Of a stretch of 54,752 bases of DNA, positions 37,679-48,467 are shown one piece after another. Origin of the DNA: Paracoccaceae bacterium (GTDB lineage: Bacteria; Pseudomonadota; Alphaproteobacteria; Rhodobacterales; Rhodobacteraceae). Made by a program: the position numbers and the translations under genes. Location of the stretch: positions 1-54,752 of the forward strand of contig JANZZL010000080.1 in NCBI GenBank assembly GCA_026419405.1. The letters run 5' to 3'. The notes beneath the pieces are model-generated. The model worked only from the letters and a program-made list of their open reading frames with translations, was not told the origin of the DNA and searched no databases. The number at the start of each line of letters is the position of its first letter. Position 1 is the first letter of the stretch.

Positions 37679-38656
37679 ATGCGCCGCCTGAAACTCGTTC
37701 CCGAGAACACCACGATCGACTTCTTCCGCTGGGCCCCGCTGACCTTCGGCGCCTCGGTCGTGGCGGTGATCCTGTCGCTGATCGCCTGGGGGGTCATGGG
37801 GCTCAACTTCGGCATCGACTTCCAGGGCGGCACGACGATCCGCACCGAGTCGGCGCAGCCGGTGGACGTGGGCGCCTACCGCAGGGCGCTGCAGCCGCTC
37901 GACCTCGGCGACGTGTCGATCACCGAGGTCTTCGACCCGACCTTCGGGCCGGATCAGAACGTGGCGCAGATCCGCATCCAGGCGCAGGACGGGGCCGAGG
38001 CGGTCAGCCCCGAGACGATCCAGGAGGTGGAGGCGGCGCTCCGGCAGGTGGACCCCTCGATCACCTTCCCGGCGGTCGAGTCGGTGGGGCCCAAGGTCTC
38101 GGGCGAGCTGATCGTCTCGGCGATCCTCGCCGTGCTCGGCGCGACCCTCGGCATCCTGATCTACATCTGGCTGAGGTTCGAGTGGCAGTTCGCGGTGGGC
38201 GCGGTGGTGGCGCTGGTGCACGACATCATCGTGACGATCGGGATCTTCGCGGTCCTCCAGCTCAAGTTCGACCTCTCGATCGTGGCGGCGCTGCTGACGA
38301 TCCTCGGCTATTCGATCAACGACACCGTGGTGGTGTTCGACCGCCTGCGCGAGAACCTGATCAAGTACAAGAAGATGCCGCTGCGGGACGTGATGAACCT
38401 CAGCGTGAACGAGACGCTGAGCCGGACGGTGATGACCACGGGCACGACGCTGGTGGCGCTGATCGCGCTGCTGGTGCTGGGCGGCGACGTGATCCGCGGC
38501 TTCGTCTTCGCCATCACCTGGGGCATCGTCGTGGGCACCTATTCCTCGGTCTACGTGGCCAAGAACGTGGTGCTGTTCCTCGGGGTGAACCGCAATCCGC
38601 CGAAGGACCCCGCGGCGGGCACGCAGTTCGGCACGGCCGGGACCGGCGAGCCCTGA
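37679..38656 (+). CDS. secF: Protein translocase subunit SecF
   Basis: A 325-residue partner of SecD with six membrane helices. Signatures are LNFGIDFQGGTTIRTE near residue 40, SVGPKVSGELIVSAILAVLG, TILGYSINDTVVVFDRLREN and LSRTVMTTGTTLVALIALLV. It begins 11 bases after secD. The C-terminus is a short charged tail. Confidence 0.97.
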   Translation: MRRLKLVPENTTIDFFRWAPLTFGASVVAVILSLIAWGVMGLNFGIDFQGGTTIRTESAQPVDVGAYRRALQPLDLGDVSITEVFDPTFGPDQNVAQIRIQAQDGAEAVSPETIQEVEAALRQVDPSITFPAVESVGPKVSGELIVSAILAVLGATLGILIYIWLRFEWQFAVGAVVALVHDIIVTIGIFAVLQLKFDLSIVAALLTILGYSINDTVVVFDRLRENLIKYKKMPLRDVMNLSVNETLSRTVMTTGTTLVALIALLVLGGDVIRGFVFAITWGIVVGTYSSVYVAKNVVLFLGVNRNPPKDPAAGTQFGTAGTGEP

Positions 38657-38749
38657 GCCGGCCGCCGGCGGCGGCGGTCGCATCGGCCCGCAGGCCGCCG
38701 CCAGCCGCCCGCCGCCCGGGCCACAGCAGAGCATCCCGGCCGCCCCGGC

Positions 38750-38778
38750 TTGGCCGCGCCCGGCGGGCGCGCTATGCT
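38750..38778 (+). promoter_or_regulatory. Promoter of the Mth938-like gene, leaderless
   Basis: TTGGCC (38750-38755), a 17-bp spacer and TATGCT (38773-38778), then seven bases to the ATG at 38786. No Shine-Dalgarno sequence. Confidence 0.6.
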
Positions 38779-38785
38779 CGCGCCC

Positions 38786-39139
38786 ATGCGCCTGAGCGAG
38801 ATCGCCTATACCGATGCGCGGCCGGTCACCGGCTACGGGCCCGGCTTCTTCCGCATCGGGGCCGAGCTGCACCGCGGCGCCGTCCTGATCCTGCCCTCGG
38901 GCCCGGTGGCCTGGGCGGGCTATGGCGATACCGCCGCGCTGCTGGCTGCGGCGCGCACGATCGACGTGCTCTTCGTCGGCACCGGGGCCGAGATCGCCCC
39001 GATCCCGGCGGCGTTCCGCGAGGCGCTGGAGGCCGCGGGGGTGGGGGTGGAGATCATGGCCTCGCCCACCGCCTGCCGCACGTTCAACGTGCTGCTCGCC
39101 GAGGGCCGGCGCATCGGCGCGGCGCTGATCCCGGTCTGA
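38786..39139 (+). CDS. Mth938-like domain protein
   Basis: A 117-residue protein of the Mth938/DUF498 fold, related to mitochondrial NDUFAF3. Features are AYTDARPVTGYGPGFFRIGA followed by ELHRGAVLILPSG, then FVGTGAEIAPIPAAFREAL and VEIMASPTACRTFNVLLAEG and the closing RRIGAALIPV. Function is unproven in bacteria; the mitochondrial homologue helps assemble complex I. Its place between secF and ccmA is conserved in Rhodobacterales. The start at 38786 agrees with the leaderless promoter; an in-frame ATG at 38774 falls inside the -10 box. Confidence 0.85.
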   Translation: MRLSEIAYTDARPVTGYGPGFFRIGAELHRGAVLILPSGPVAWAGYGDTAALLAAARTIDVLFVGTGAEIAPIPAAFREALEAAGVGVEIMASPTACRTFNVLLAEGRRIGAALIPV

Positions 39140-39145
39140 GGGCGC

Positions 39146-39174
39146 TTTCCGCCCGCTGCGCGATCGGCTAAGCC
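39146..39174 (+). promoter_or_regulatory. ccmA promoter, leaderless
   Basis: TTTCCG (39146-39151), a 17-bp spacer and TAAGCC (39169-39174), then six bases to the ATG at 39181. Hexamers are weak, but spacing and position repeat those at ccmC, ccmE and prfC. Confidence 0.45.
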
Positions 39175-39180
39175 GGCGGC

Positions 39181-39801
39181 ATGACGCTGCTTTCCGTCTC
39201 CGATCTGGCCTGCGCCCGCGGCGGCGTCCCGGTCCTCAGGGGCGTGAGCTTCGCCCTCCGCCCCGGCGAGGCGCTGATCCTGCGCGGCCCGAACGGCTCG
39301 GGCAAGACGACGCTGCTGCGCACGCTCGCCGGGCTCCAGCCGCCGCTTGCCGGGCGGATCGCGGCCGACCCCGACAGCCTGGCCTACGCCGCCCATTCCG
39401 ACGGGCTGAAGCCCGCGCTGACCGCGGCCGAGAACCTGGCCTTCTGGGCGGCGGTTTACGGCAACCGCGCCGGCCCGGCGGCCGCGCTTTCGGCCTTCGG
39501 CATCGCCGCGCTGGCGACGCGGCGCGCGGGCGACCTCTCGGCCGGGCAGAAGCGGCGGCTGGCGCTGGCGCGGCTTCTCGTCACCGGGCGGCCCGTGTGG
39601 CTGCTCGACGAGCCGACGGTCTCGCTCGACGCCGAGGCGGTGGCGCGCTTTGCGGACGTGGTGCGGGGCCACCTGGCCGGAGGCGGGGCGGCCGTCATCG
39701 CCACCCACATCGCGCTCGGGCTCGACGGGGCGCCGGTGCTCGACCTCGCGCCGCACCGCGCCCTGCCCGAGGCCGCCCCCGCCTTCGGAGACGACTGGTG
39801 A
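39181..39801 (+). CDS. ccmA: Heme exporter ATP-binding protein CcmA
   Basis: A 206-residue ABC ATPase that, with CcmB and CcmC, releases heme-loaded CcmE during cytochrome c maturation. Walker A is [12 protein letters not shown] (residues 37-48), the signature [14 protein letters not shown] and Walker [13 protein letters not shown]. The stop overlaps the ccmB GTG (GTGA). Confidence 0.94.
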   Translation: MTLLSVSDLACARGGVPVLRGVSFALRPGEALILRGPNGSGKTTLLRTLAGLQPPLAGRIAADPDSLAYAAHSDGLKPALTAAENLAFWAAVYGNRAGPAAALSAFGIAALATRRAGDLSAGQKRRLALARLLVTGRPVWLLDEPTVSLDAEAVARFADVVRGHLAGGGAAVIATHIALGLDGAPVLDLAPHRALPEAAPAFGDDW

Positions 39802-40454
39802 GCGCGCTTCTGCTGCGCGACCTGCGGCTTGCCTTCCGCTCGGGCGGCGGCTTCGGTCTGGCGCTCGCCTTCTTCCTGATCGTGGCGACGCTGGTGCCCT
39901 TCGGCGTCGGCGCCGATCCCGCCACGCTCGCGCGGATCGCGGGCGGCATCCTCTGGGTGGGGGCGCTGCTGGCCTGCCTGCTGTCGCTCGACCGGCTGTT
40001 CCAGACCGACTGGGAGGACGGCTCGCTCGACCTCATCGCCACCGCGCCGGTGCCGCTCGAGGGGGCGGTGGCGGTCAAGGCGCTGGCGCACTGGCTGACG
40101 ACCGGGCTGCCGCTGACGCTGGTTGCGCCGGTGCTCGGGGTGCTTCTGAACCTCGCGCCCGCCGCCTACGGCTGGCTTGTCCTGTCGCTGGCCCTCGGCA
40201 CGCCGGCGCTTTCGGTGATCGGCGCCTTCGGGGCGGCGCTGACGGTCGGGCTGCGGCGCGGCGGGCTGCTGCTGTCGCTCCTCGTCCTGCCGCTCTACGT
40301 GCCGACGCTGATCTTCGGGGCCGAGGCGGTGCGGCGCGGCGCCGAGGGGCTCGACCCCGCGACGCCGATGCTGCTCCTGGCCGGGATCACGCTCGGCGCC
40401 GCGGCGCTGCTGCCCTTCGCCGCGGCGGCGGCGCTGCGGGTGAACCTGCGTTAG
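39798..40454 (+). CDS. ccmB: Heme exporter membrane protein CcmB
   Basis: A 218-residue six-helix membrane protein, the permease-like partner of CcmA. Recognisable segments are [16 protein letters not shown] at the N-terminus, [20 protein letters not shown] and [20 protein letters not shown], then [17 protein letters not shown]. It starts at a GTG that overlaps the ccmA stop. Length matches the family. Confidence 0.94.
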   Translation: MSALLLRDLRLAFRSGGGFGLALAFFLIVATLVPFGVGADPATLARIAGGILWVGALLACLLSLDRLFQTDWEDGSLDLIATAPVPLEGAVAVKALAHWLTTGLPLTLVAPVLGVLLNLAPAAYGWLVLSLALGTPALSVIGAFGAALTVGLRRGGLLLSLLVLPLYVPTLIFGAEAVRRGAEGLDPATPMLLLAGITLGAAALLPFAAAAALRVNLR

Positions 40455-40510
40455 GGCCGCGACGACCGGCGGCCGGCCGCGGCGGACCCCGGCTGCGCCA
40501 GGATGCCCCC

Positions 40511-40539
40511 TTGTTGCACGCCGGACGAACCGTTACCTG
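40511..40539 (+). promoter_or_regulatory. ccmC promoter, leaderless
   Basis: TTGTTG (40511-40516), a 17-bp spacer and TACCTG (40534-40539), then seven bases to the ATG at 40547. It would let ccmCDG be transcribed apart from ccmAB. Confidence 0.45.
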
Positions 40540-40546
40540 AGCCCTG

Positions 40547-41275
40547 ATGTCGCTCTGGGAATACGCCAACCCCAAGAGGTTCATGGAGACCTCGGCCCGA
40601 ATCCTGCCCTGGGTCGCGGGGCTGGCCGTGCTGACCACGGCGACGGGGCTGGTCTGGGGCTTCTTCTTCACCCCCGACGACTTCCGCATGGGCGCGACGG
40701 TGAAGATCATCTTCCTCCACGTCCCTTCGGCGACGATGGCGACGGGGATCTGGTTCATGATGCTGATCGCCTCGCTGATCTGGCTGATCCGCCGCCACCA
40801 TGTGAGCGCGCTTGCCGCCAAGGCCGCCGCGCCGATCGGGGTGACGATGACGCTGATCGCGCTCGTCACCGGGGCGATCTGGGGCCAGCCGATGTGGGGG
40901 ACCTGGTGGGCCTGGGACCCGCGGCTGACCGCCTTCCTGATCCTGTTCCTGTTCTATCTCGGCTACATCGCGCTCTGGGCGGCGGTGGAGAACCCCGACA
41001 CCGCGGCCGACCTGACCTCGGTGCTCTGCCTCGTCGGCTCGGTCTTCGCGGTGATCAGCCGCTATGCCGCCGTCTTCTGGAACCAGGGCCTGCACCAGGG
41101 GGCCTCGCTCTCGCTCGACCGGAAGGAGAACGTGGCCGACGTGTTCTGGCAGCCGCTCGTCGTCTCGCTGGTGGGCTTCGGGCTCGTCTTCGTGGCGCTG
41201 CTGCTGCTCGGCACCCGCACCGAGATCCGCGCCCGGCGGCTCAAGGCGCTGATCGCGCGCGAGAGGATGGCCTGA
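40547..41275 (+). CDS. ccmC: Heme-handling protein CcmC
   Basis: A 242-residue six-helix protein that attaches heme to CcmE. The tryptophan-rich motif WGQPMWGTWWAWDPRLTA lies on the periplasmic side. IIFLHVPSATMATGIWFMM supplies one conserved His, and a later loop (QGLHQGASLSL) the other. The stop overlaps the ccmD ATG by one base. Confidence 0.95.
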   Translation: MSLWEYANPKRFMETSARILPWVAGLAVLTTATGLVWGFFFTPDDFRMGATVKIIFLHVPSATMATGIWFMMLIASLIWLIRRHHVSALAAKAAAPIGVTMTLIALVTGAIWGQPMWGTWWAWDPRLTAFLILFLFYLGYIALWAAVENPDTAADLTSVLCLVGSVFAVISRYAAVFWNQGLHQGASLSLDRKENVADVFWQPLVVSLVGFGLVFVALLLLGTRTEIRARRLKALIARERMA

Positions 41276-41433
41276 TGCCGGACCTGGGGAAATACGCGCT
41301 CGAGGTGCTTTCGGCCTACGGGATCTCGCTCCTGCTCATCGCGGGGCTGGTGGTCCTGTCACTGGCGCGGGCCGCGCGGGTGCGGCGCGCGCTGGACGAG
41401 GCCGAGGCGCGGAGCCGGGCGCATGGCCGTTAG
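41275..41433 (+). CDS. ccmD: Heme exporter protein CcmD
   Basis: A 52-residue single-span protein that stabilises the CcmABC-CcmE complex. PDLGKYALEVLSAYGISLLL and the helix following it are typical, with a charged C-terminal cytoplasmic part (ARVRRALDEAEARS). It overlaps both ccmC (1 base) and ccmG (11 bases). Confidence 0.9.
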   Translation: MPDLGKYALEVLSAYGISLLLIAGLVVLSLARAARVRRALDEAEARSRAHGR

Positions 41434-41956
41434 GCCGCTCGTCCTGCTGCCGCCCGCGATCTTCGCGCTGCTCGCGGGCCTCTTCGCGGCGGGGATGCTG
41501 CGCGAGGACCCCGAAGCGCTGCCCTCGGCGCGCGAGGGGCAGGCCGCGCCGCCCGTGGTGCTGACGGCGCTGGGCGAGGCGGCGCCCTTCACCGACGCCG
41601 ACCTGCGCGGCGGGGGGGTGAAGCTCGTGAACTACTGGGCGAGCTGGTGCGCGCCCTGCCGGATCGAGCACCCGATCCTGATGGAGATCGCCGAGGCGGG
41701 CGTGCCGGTCTACGGCATCAACTACAAGGACGACCCCGCCAGGGCGCTCGCCTTCCTCGCGGAGCTCGGCAACCCCTATGCGGCGCTGGGCGCCGATGCC
41801 GCGGGGCGCACCGCGCTCGACTGGGGCGTCTACGGCGTGCCCGAGACCTACGTGATCGACGGCGCGGGGGTGATCCGCCTGCGCTTCGCCGGGCCCGTCA
41901 CGCGCGAGATCTACGAAAGCCGCATCCGGCCCGCGATCGAGGCCGCGGGCGGCTGA
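41423..41956 (+). CDS. ccmG: Thiol:disulfide interchange protein CcmG (DsbE)
   Basis: A 177-residue membrane-anchored periplasmic thioredoxin that reduces apocytochrome c cysteines before heme ligation. Residues 6-25 form the anchor helix. The active site is WASWCAPC (Cys76, Cys79). YGINYKDDPARALAFLAELG and GVPETYVIDG (cis-Pro loop) are CcmG features. It is the last ccm gene here; ccmF, ccmH and ccmI are not in the window. Confidence 0.95.
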   Translation: MAVRPLVLLPPAIFALLAGLFAAGMLREDPEALPSAREGQAAPPVVLTALGEAAPFTDADLRGGGVKLVNYWASWCAPCRIEHPILMEIAEAGVPVYGINYKDDPARALAFLAELGNPYAALGADAAGRTALDWGVYGVPETYVIDGAGVIRLRFAGPVTREIYESRIRPAIEAAGG

Positions 41957-41959
41957 GCC

Positions 41960-41974
41960 GCCGCCTCAGGCGGC
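41960..41974 (+). terminator. Short hairpin after ccmG
   Basis: GCCGCC (41960-41965), TCA loop, GGCGGC (41969-41974), three bases after the ccmG stop. No T tract. It overlaps the stop codon of a possible small minus-strand ORF. Confidence 0.35.
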
Positions 41975-42058
41975 GAGCCCGGCGAGGATCAGGAGCGCGA
42001 AGGCCACGAGTTCCAGCGGGAAGGCGGGGCCGAGAAGGGTGCGGATGCGGTGCGTCAT
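41966..42058 (-). CDS. Possible 30-aa single-span membrane peptide
   Basis: ATG at 42058 opens a 30-codon frame reading MTHRIRTLLGP, then a hydrophobic C-terminal segment (ELVAFALLILAGLAA) and a TGA stop. A basic N-terminus followed by one helix is what a small membrane protein would show. No clear ribosome site exists and I know no homologue. It lies between convergent ccmG and acnA on the acnA strand. Confidence 0.3.
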   Translation of the reverse strand: MTHRIRTLLGPAFPLELVAFALLILAGLAA

Positions 42059-42097
42059 GCGCCGGAGCGTCCCGCGAGGGGGTGACGGAAATGTGAA

Positions 42098-42121
42098 GAA
42101 GCCGGGGCGGCGCCCGGCTTC
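42098..42121 (-). terminator. Terminator of acnA
   Basis: GAAGCCGGG (42098-42106) and CCCGGCTTC (42113-42121) form a perfect 9-bp stem with a six-base loop. On the minus strand it is followed by TTCACATTTC. It lies about 95 bases after the acnA stop. Confidence 0.6.
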
Positions 42122-42146
42122 CCCGGAAACAGTCCCTTTCCCGCTC

Positions 42147-42215
42147 GCGCGCGCTCAGGCGGCGCGACTGACGTCCTGCTCCAGCCCTCGGGACTCGGCC
42201 CTCTCCCGCGCGCGC

Positions 42216-42227
<12 letters not shown>
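42147..42227. repeat. 20-bp direct repeat at the acnA 3' end
   Basis: GCGCGCGCTCAGGCGGCGCG occurs at 42147-42166 and 42208-42227. The second copy contains the acnA stop codon and last codons; the first lies in the 3' UTR. Confidence 0.8.
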
Positions 42228-44966
<2,739 letters not shown>

Positions 44967-45169
44967 GGGTGGGGGCCTCCCTGAGACATCCGGGGTAACG
45001 CTCGCGCCCATCTGCCGCATCGGGGTGAGCCGATCAAGGGGGCGCGGCGCCTATGTATACCATTGTGCACCGAAGCGCCAGTCCCGTTCCGGGCCGCCGG
45101 GCCCGCTCGCTTGCGCCGGGGTGCGGCGCGGCGTGCGATGCCGCACATCGCGCTCTCGCAAAACCTTGA

Positions 45170-45199
45170 TTGGCGCGGGCCGGGGCGGTCGACTAGGTT
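45170..45199 (+). promoter_or_regulatory. Promoter of the DUF1223 gene
   Basis: TTGGCG (45170-45175), an 18-bp spacer and TAGGTT (45194-45199). Start near 45206, leader about 30 bases. Confidence 0.45.
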
Positions 45200-45236
45200 C
45201 GCGGGAACGAGCGGGGATCACGGATAGGACGCAACG

Positions 45237-45938
45237 ATGCGAGCATGGCGATGGGCCGCGCCGGCGGCGCTTGCGCTGTGGACCGGGGCCGCGGCGGCGC
45301 AGGCCGACCGGCTGGTGGTGGTGGAGCTCTATACCTCGCAGGGCTGTTCCGCCTGTCCGCCGGCCGACGAGCTGCTCACGCGCCTTGCCGCCCGCGACGA
45401 CGTGCTCGCGCTTGCGCTGCACGTCGACTACTGGGACTACATCGGCTGGGCCGACAGCTTCGCCTCGCCCGCCTTCACCGCGCGCCAGAAGGCCTATGCC
45501 CGCGCCGCCGGAAGCCGGACGATCTACACGCCGCAGATCGTGGTGGGCGGGCGCGACCATCTCGTCGGCACGCGGGAGATGGAGCTCGGCGAGCTGATCG
45601 AGGCGCACGGCGACCTGCCGCAGGAGGTCGCGCTGAGCGTGGTGCGCAGCGGCGGCAGCGTGGTGATCCGCGCCTCGGCCCCCGCGCCGCTGCCGCGGCC
45701 GGTCCTCGTCCAGCTCGTGCGCTACCTGCCCGAGCGCACGGTCGAGATCCTGCGCGGCGAGAACGAGGGCCGCACCATCACCTATTCGAACATCGTGACC
45801 GACTGGCGCGAGCTTGCCCGCTGGGCTGGAGACGCGCCGCTCGAGCTCAGCGCCGAGGTGCCGGGCGGCGACGAGGCGGCGGTGATCCTGCAGGAGGAAG
45901 GCCCGGGCGCGGTGGTCGCCGCCGCCTTCGCGCGCTGA
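45237..45938 (+). CDS. DUF1223 thioredoxin-like secreted protein
   Basis: A 233-residue exported protein. Residues 1-23 are a signal peptide with cleavage after AQA. The DUF1223 domain follows at once: VVELYTSQGCSACPPADELL, with Cys37 and Cys40 in a thioredoxin-like C-x-x-C, then HVDYWDYIGWADSFASPAFT, where Trp/Tyr residues are strongly conserved, and TPQIVVGGRDHLVG. Periplasmic oxidoreductase activity is plausible but unproven for the family. Confidence 0.88.
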   Translation: MRAWRWAAPAALALWTGAAAAQADRLVVVELYTSQGCSACPPADELLTRLAARDDVLALALHVDYWDYIGWADSFASPAFTARQKAYARAAGSRTIYTPQIVVGGRDHLVGTREMELGELIEAHGDLPQEVALSVVRSGGSVVIRASAPAPLPRPVLVQLVRYLPERTVEILRGENEGRTITYSNIVTDWRELARWAGDAPLELSAEVPGGDEAAVILQEEGPGAVVAAAFAR

Positions 45939-45960
45939 GCCGCTCGGGGCCGTCGCGCCC

Positions 45961-46821
45961 TCAGTCCTTCCAGCGGCGGTGGATCCAGAAATACTGCTCG
46001 GGCCGCGCGCGCACCCGCGCGGCGAGGCTGTCGGTGGCGGCCTGCATCATCGTGCGCGGGTCGCCGTGCGGGATCGGCGGTTCGGCCGCGAACTCGAAGC
46101 TCAGCCCGTCGGGCTGGCGGATGCCGTAGACCGGCACCATCAGCGCATCATACTTCAGCGCCAGTTCGGCGGCGGAGAAGGCGGTCCGCGCCGGATGGCC
46201 GAGGAAGTCCAGCGTCTCGGCCCTGGGAATGCGCTGGTCGAAGAGCACGCCCAGCACGCCGCCCTCCCTCAGGAAGCCGATCATCTGCCCCAGCCCCTTC
46301 CGGCCGCGCTCGAACACCGGCGTGCTGACGCGCGCGATCGCCGCGACATAGGCCTCGTTGAAGGCCTGGTTGGCGAGCGGCTTGTAGAGGCCGCCGACCT
46401 CGACTCCGCGCGCCGCGAACCAGCCGCGCGGCACGTCGTAGTTGCCGAAATGCCCCGAGACGAGGATCACCGGGCGGCCCGCGGCGCGGGCCTCGGCGAT
46501 CGCCGCATGGCCGGGGCCGGTGGCGGGCGCCTCGCGGATGCGGTCGATGAACTCCGCCCCCGAGAAGATCTCGGCGAGCGCCCGGCCGGCATTGTCGGCG
46601 GCGGCGCGGGCGATCCGCCGCCGCTCGGCGGGCGGCATCGCGGGAAAGACGAGCCGGAGGTTCGCCTCGCTCCGGCGGTGGTAGCCGGCGATCGGGGCGA
46701 CGAGCCCGCGGGTGACGGCACCGACGAAGGGGATCCGGCGCTCGTAGGGCATCATCCGGGCGATGCCGAGCAGCCCGCGCAGCGCGGCGTTCACCGCAGT
46801 GTCGTAGCTCGGTCGCCGCAC
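45961..46821 (-). CDS. Lysophospholipid/lipid A acyltransferase (LpxL/HtrB-like)
   Basis: A 286-residue membrane-associated acyltransferase of the LpxL/LpxM (Lip_A_acyltrans) family. The catalytic motif is VSGHFGNYDVPRG (H-x4-D). Also seen are NLRLVFPAMPPAERRRIARA, LGVLFDQRIPRAETLDFLGH and the C-terminal RPEQYFWIHRRWK. It probably adds secondary acyl chains to lipid A. The GTG at 46821 is chosen because CGGAGG lies six bases upstream; a TTG at 46884 would add 21 Pro/Arg-rich residues. Confidence 0.87.
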   Translation of the reverse strand: MRRPSYDTAVNAALRGLLGIARMMPYERRIPFVGAVTRGLVAPIAGYHRRSEANLRLVFPAMPPAERRRIARAAADNAGRALAEIFSGAEFIDRIREAPATGPGHAAIAEARAAGRPVILVSGHFGNYDVPRGWFAARGVEVGGLYKPLANQAFNEAYVAAIARVSTPVFERGRKGLGQMIGFLREGGVLGVLFDQRIPRAETLDFLGHPARTAFSAAELALKYDALMVPVYGIRQPDGLSFEFAAEPPIPHGDPRTMMQAATDSLAARVRARPEQYFWIHRRWKD

Positions 46822-46921
46822 GCCGCGCCTCCGGGGCCCTCTGGGCACGGCCCCCGCGGGGGCGGGCGGTCCGTTCCGGCGCAACTCTTAAGCGGCGGGC
46901 GCGACCCCCGCAAGCCGCGCC

Positions 46922-47095
46922 CCGCGGGCGCGCCCGGCGGCCCGGGGGCCGCCGCCCGCGCCGACCCGGACGGTCGCCGGGGCTCCCTCCGCCCCGGAGG
47001 GCCGCCGGGGCCCGGTCCGCCCCGGACGGCCGCCGGGGCTCCCCCCGGACCGGAGAACCGCCGGGTCCGGCCCGCGGCGCCCCGCGGGGCCTGGC
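46922..47095. repeat. GC-rich repeat tract with 28-bp period
   Basis: Related units of CCGGACGGYCGCCGGGGCTC type begin near 46965, 46993, 47021 and 47049, so the period is about 28 bp. It sits between the acyltransferase and fliG genes, downstream of fliG on its strand. Confidence 0.7.
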
Positions 47096-47098
47096 GGT

Positions 47099-48160
47099 TC
47101 AGCCCTCGCGCGCGGCGAGGATCAGTTCGCCGCGCCCCTCGAGGGCCCGGATCGCGGCGACCACCTGGCCCATCGCCGCCTCGCCGTCCTTCGCCTTGAC
47201 CGCGCCGCGGTCGGCGATCTCGTCGCGCAGCTGGCCGGCCATGCGCTGCGACAGCCCGCCGAGCAGGAACTCGGCCGCCGCGCGCGGTCCCTCCTCGCCG
47301 GCGAGCGCGGCGGCAAGCGCGGTGACGAAGACCGAGGCATCGCATTCCTTCGCGATCCGCGGCACGTCGGCCGGCGCGACCCGGGCGGGGATGTCGGCGA
47401 AGGTGAAGATCGCCTTGCGCACCTCGGCCGCGAAGGCCGCATCCTCCTGCTCCAGCCCCTCGAGCACCTCGTCGCGGGTGGCGGCCGGGGAGTGGTTCAG
47501 GATCGCGCCGACCCGTTCCACGGGTGTCGTGTCGAAGGCCCTCTCGGGCATGGCATCGAGCGAGTCGAGCAGCGCCAGCCCGATCCGGCGCACGTTCTCG
47601 GGGCCGATGCGCCCGGTCTCGGCGATCGCGTGGGCAAGCCGTCGGGCGCGCTCGCCCGGCAGCCGGCCGAGCAGCTCGGCCGCCCGCGCGACCGACAGCT
47701 TGGAGAGCATGACCGCGCCGACCTCGATGCTCTCGCGTTCGAGCGCGCCGAGCAGGACATCGGGCGGCAGCCCCGCGATCTGCGCCCAGGGGTCGCCCGC
47801 CCCGGCGCTCATCGCCTTGCGGCGCAGGCGGCTGACGGTCGTCGCGCTCAGGTGCCCGTCGAGCGCCTCGAGCGCGGCGTCGATCCCGCCGGGGAAGGAG
47901 AGGCCGACCGATTCGAGCTCTGCCAGGAACTCCTCCACCACCGCGCGCAGCGTCGCCCGGCTGACCGCGCGCATCCGCGCCATCGCCTCGGTCAGCTCCG
48001 CCTGATGCGCCTCGGACAGGGCGGAGAGCGGGATCTGCTCGCCCTGGGAGAGCAGCAGCCGCACGATCACGGCCGCCTTCTGGCGACGCGTGAGCACCTC
48101 GACCGGCGCCGCCGGCGGCCCGCCGGCCGATGCTGCCGTGTGAAGGGAGACGCCGCTCAT
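47099..48160 (-). CDS. fliG: Flagellar motor switch protein FliG
   Basis: A 353-residue rotor protein linking the MS ring to FliM and the MotA stator. The N-terminal domain opens with LTRRQKAAVIVRLLLSQGEQ (residues 23-42). The middle domain has LPGERARRLAHAIAET and a C-terminal charged domain (AIFTFADIPARVAPADVPRI; LSQRMAGQLRDEIADRG). The middle domain is divergent from E. coli FliG. A GGAGG site precedes the ATG. No other flagellar gene lies in the window, so the gene is isolated. Confidence 0.88.
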   Translation of the reverse strand: MSGVSLHTAASAGGPPAAPVEVLTRRQKAAVIVRLLLSQGEQIPLSALSEAHQAELTEAMARMRAVSRATLRAVVEEFLAELESVGLSFPGGIDAALEALDGHLSATTVSRLRRKAMSAGAGDPWAQIAGLPPDVLLGALERESIEVGAVMLSKLSVARAAELLGRLPGERARRLAHAIAETGRIGPENVRRIGLALLDSLDAMPERAFDTTPVERVGAILNHSPAATRDEVLEGLEQEDAAFAAEVRKAIFTFADIPARVAPADVPRIAKECDASVFVTALAAALAGEEGPRAAAEFLLGGLSQRMAGQLRDEIADRGAVKAKDGEAAMGQVVAAIRALEGRGELILAAREG

Positions 48161-48232
48161 GCATACCTCCGCCCGTTGCCGTCGGGCGGAGACTGCCTGC
48201 GGGGGCGTTAAGGCGCGCTTAGCGCCGGGGCG

Positions 48233-48391
48233 TCAGGCGCTGGCGTCGACGCAGGTCTGGGTGGTGGGATCCCAGGTCTGGCCCTCGGCGCAGACGGTGG
48301 CGCTCTGCTTGCTGGCCCCGTGGCCGCAGGCCGCCGCCACGGAGAGCGGCGCTAGCGACAGGACGGCGGCGGCGAGAACGGTTCGGATCAT
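48233..48391 (-). CDS. Small secreted protein with C-x-EG-x2-WD motif
   Basis: A 52-residue protein: signal peptide (MIRTVLAAAVLSLAPLSVAA, cleavage near residue 20), then a 30-residue mature part with three cysteines. The end is CAEGQTWDPTTQTCV, a motif reminiscent of chitin-binding peritrophin-type or short invasion-associated modules. The same motif is at the start of the mature part of the next protein upstream (48468-49004). Function unknown. Confidence 0.7.
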   Translation of the reverse strand: MIRTVLAAAVLSLAPLSVAAACGHGASKQSATVCAEGQTWDPTTQTCVDASA

Positions 48392-48467
48392 GGCCTCGTC
48401 TCCCGATTGCCCATGGTTGCGAAGGTAGCACGATTCGCGCCAGGGCAAGGGCATTCCCGCCCCGGCC

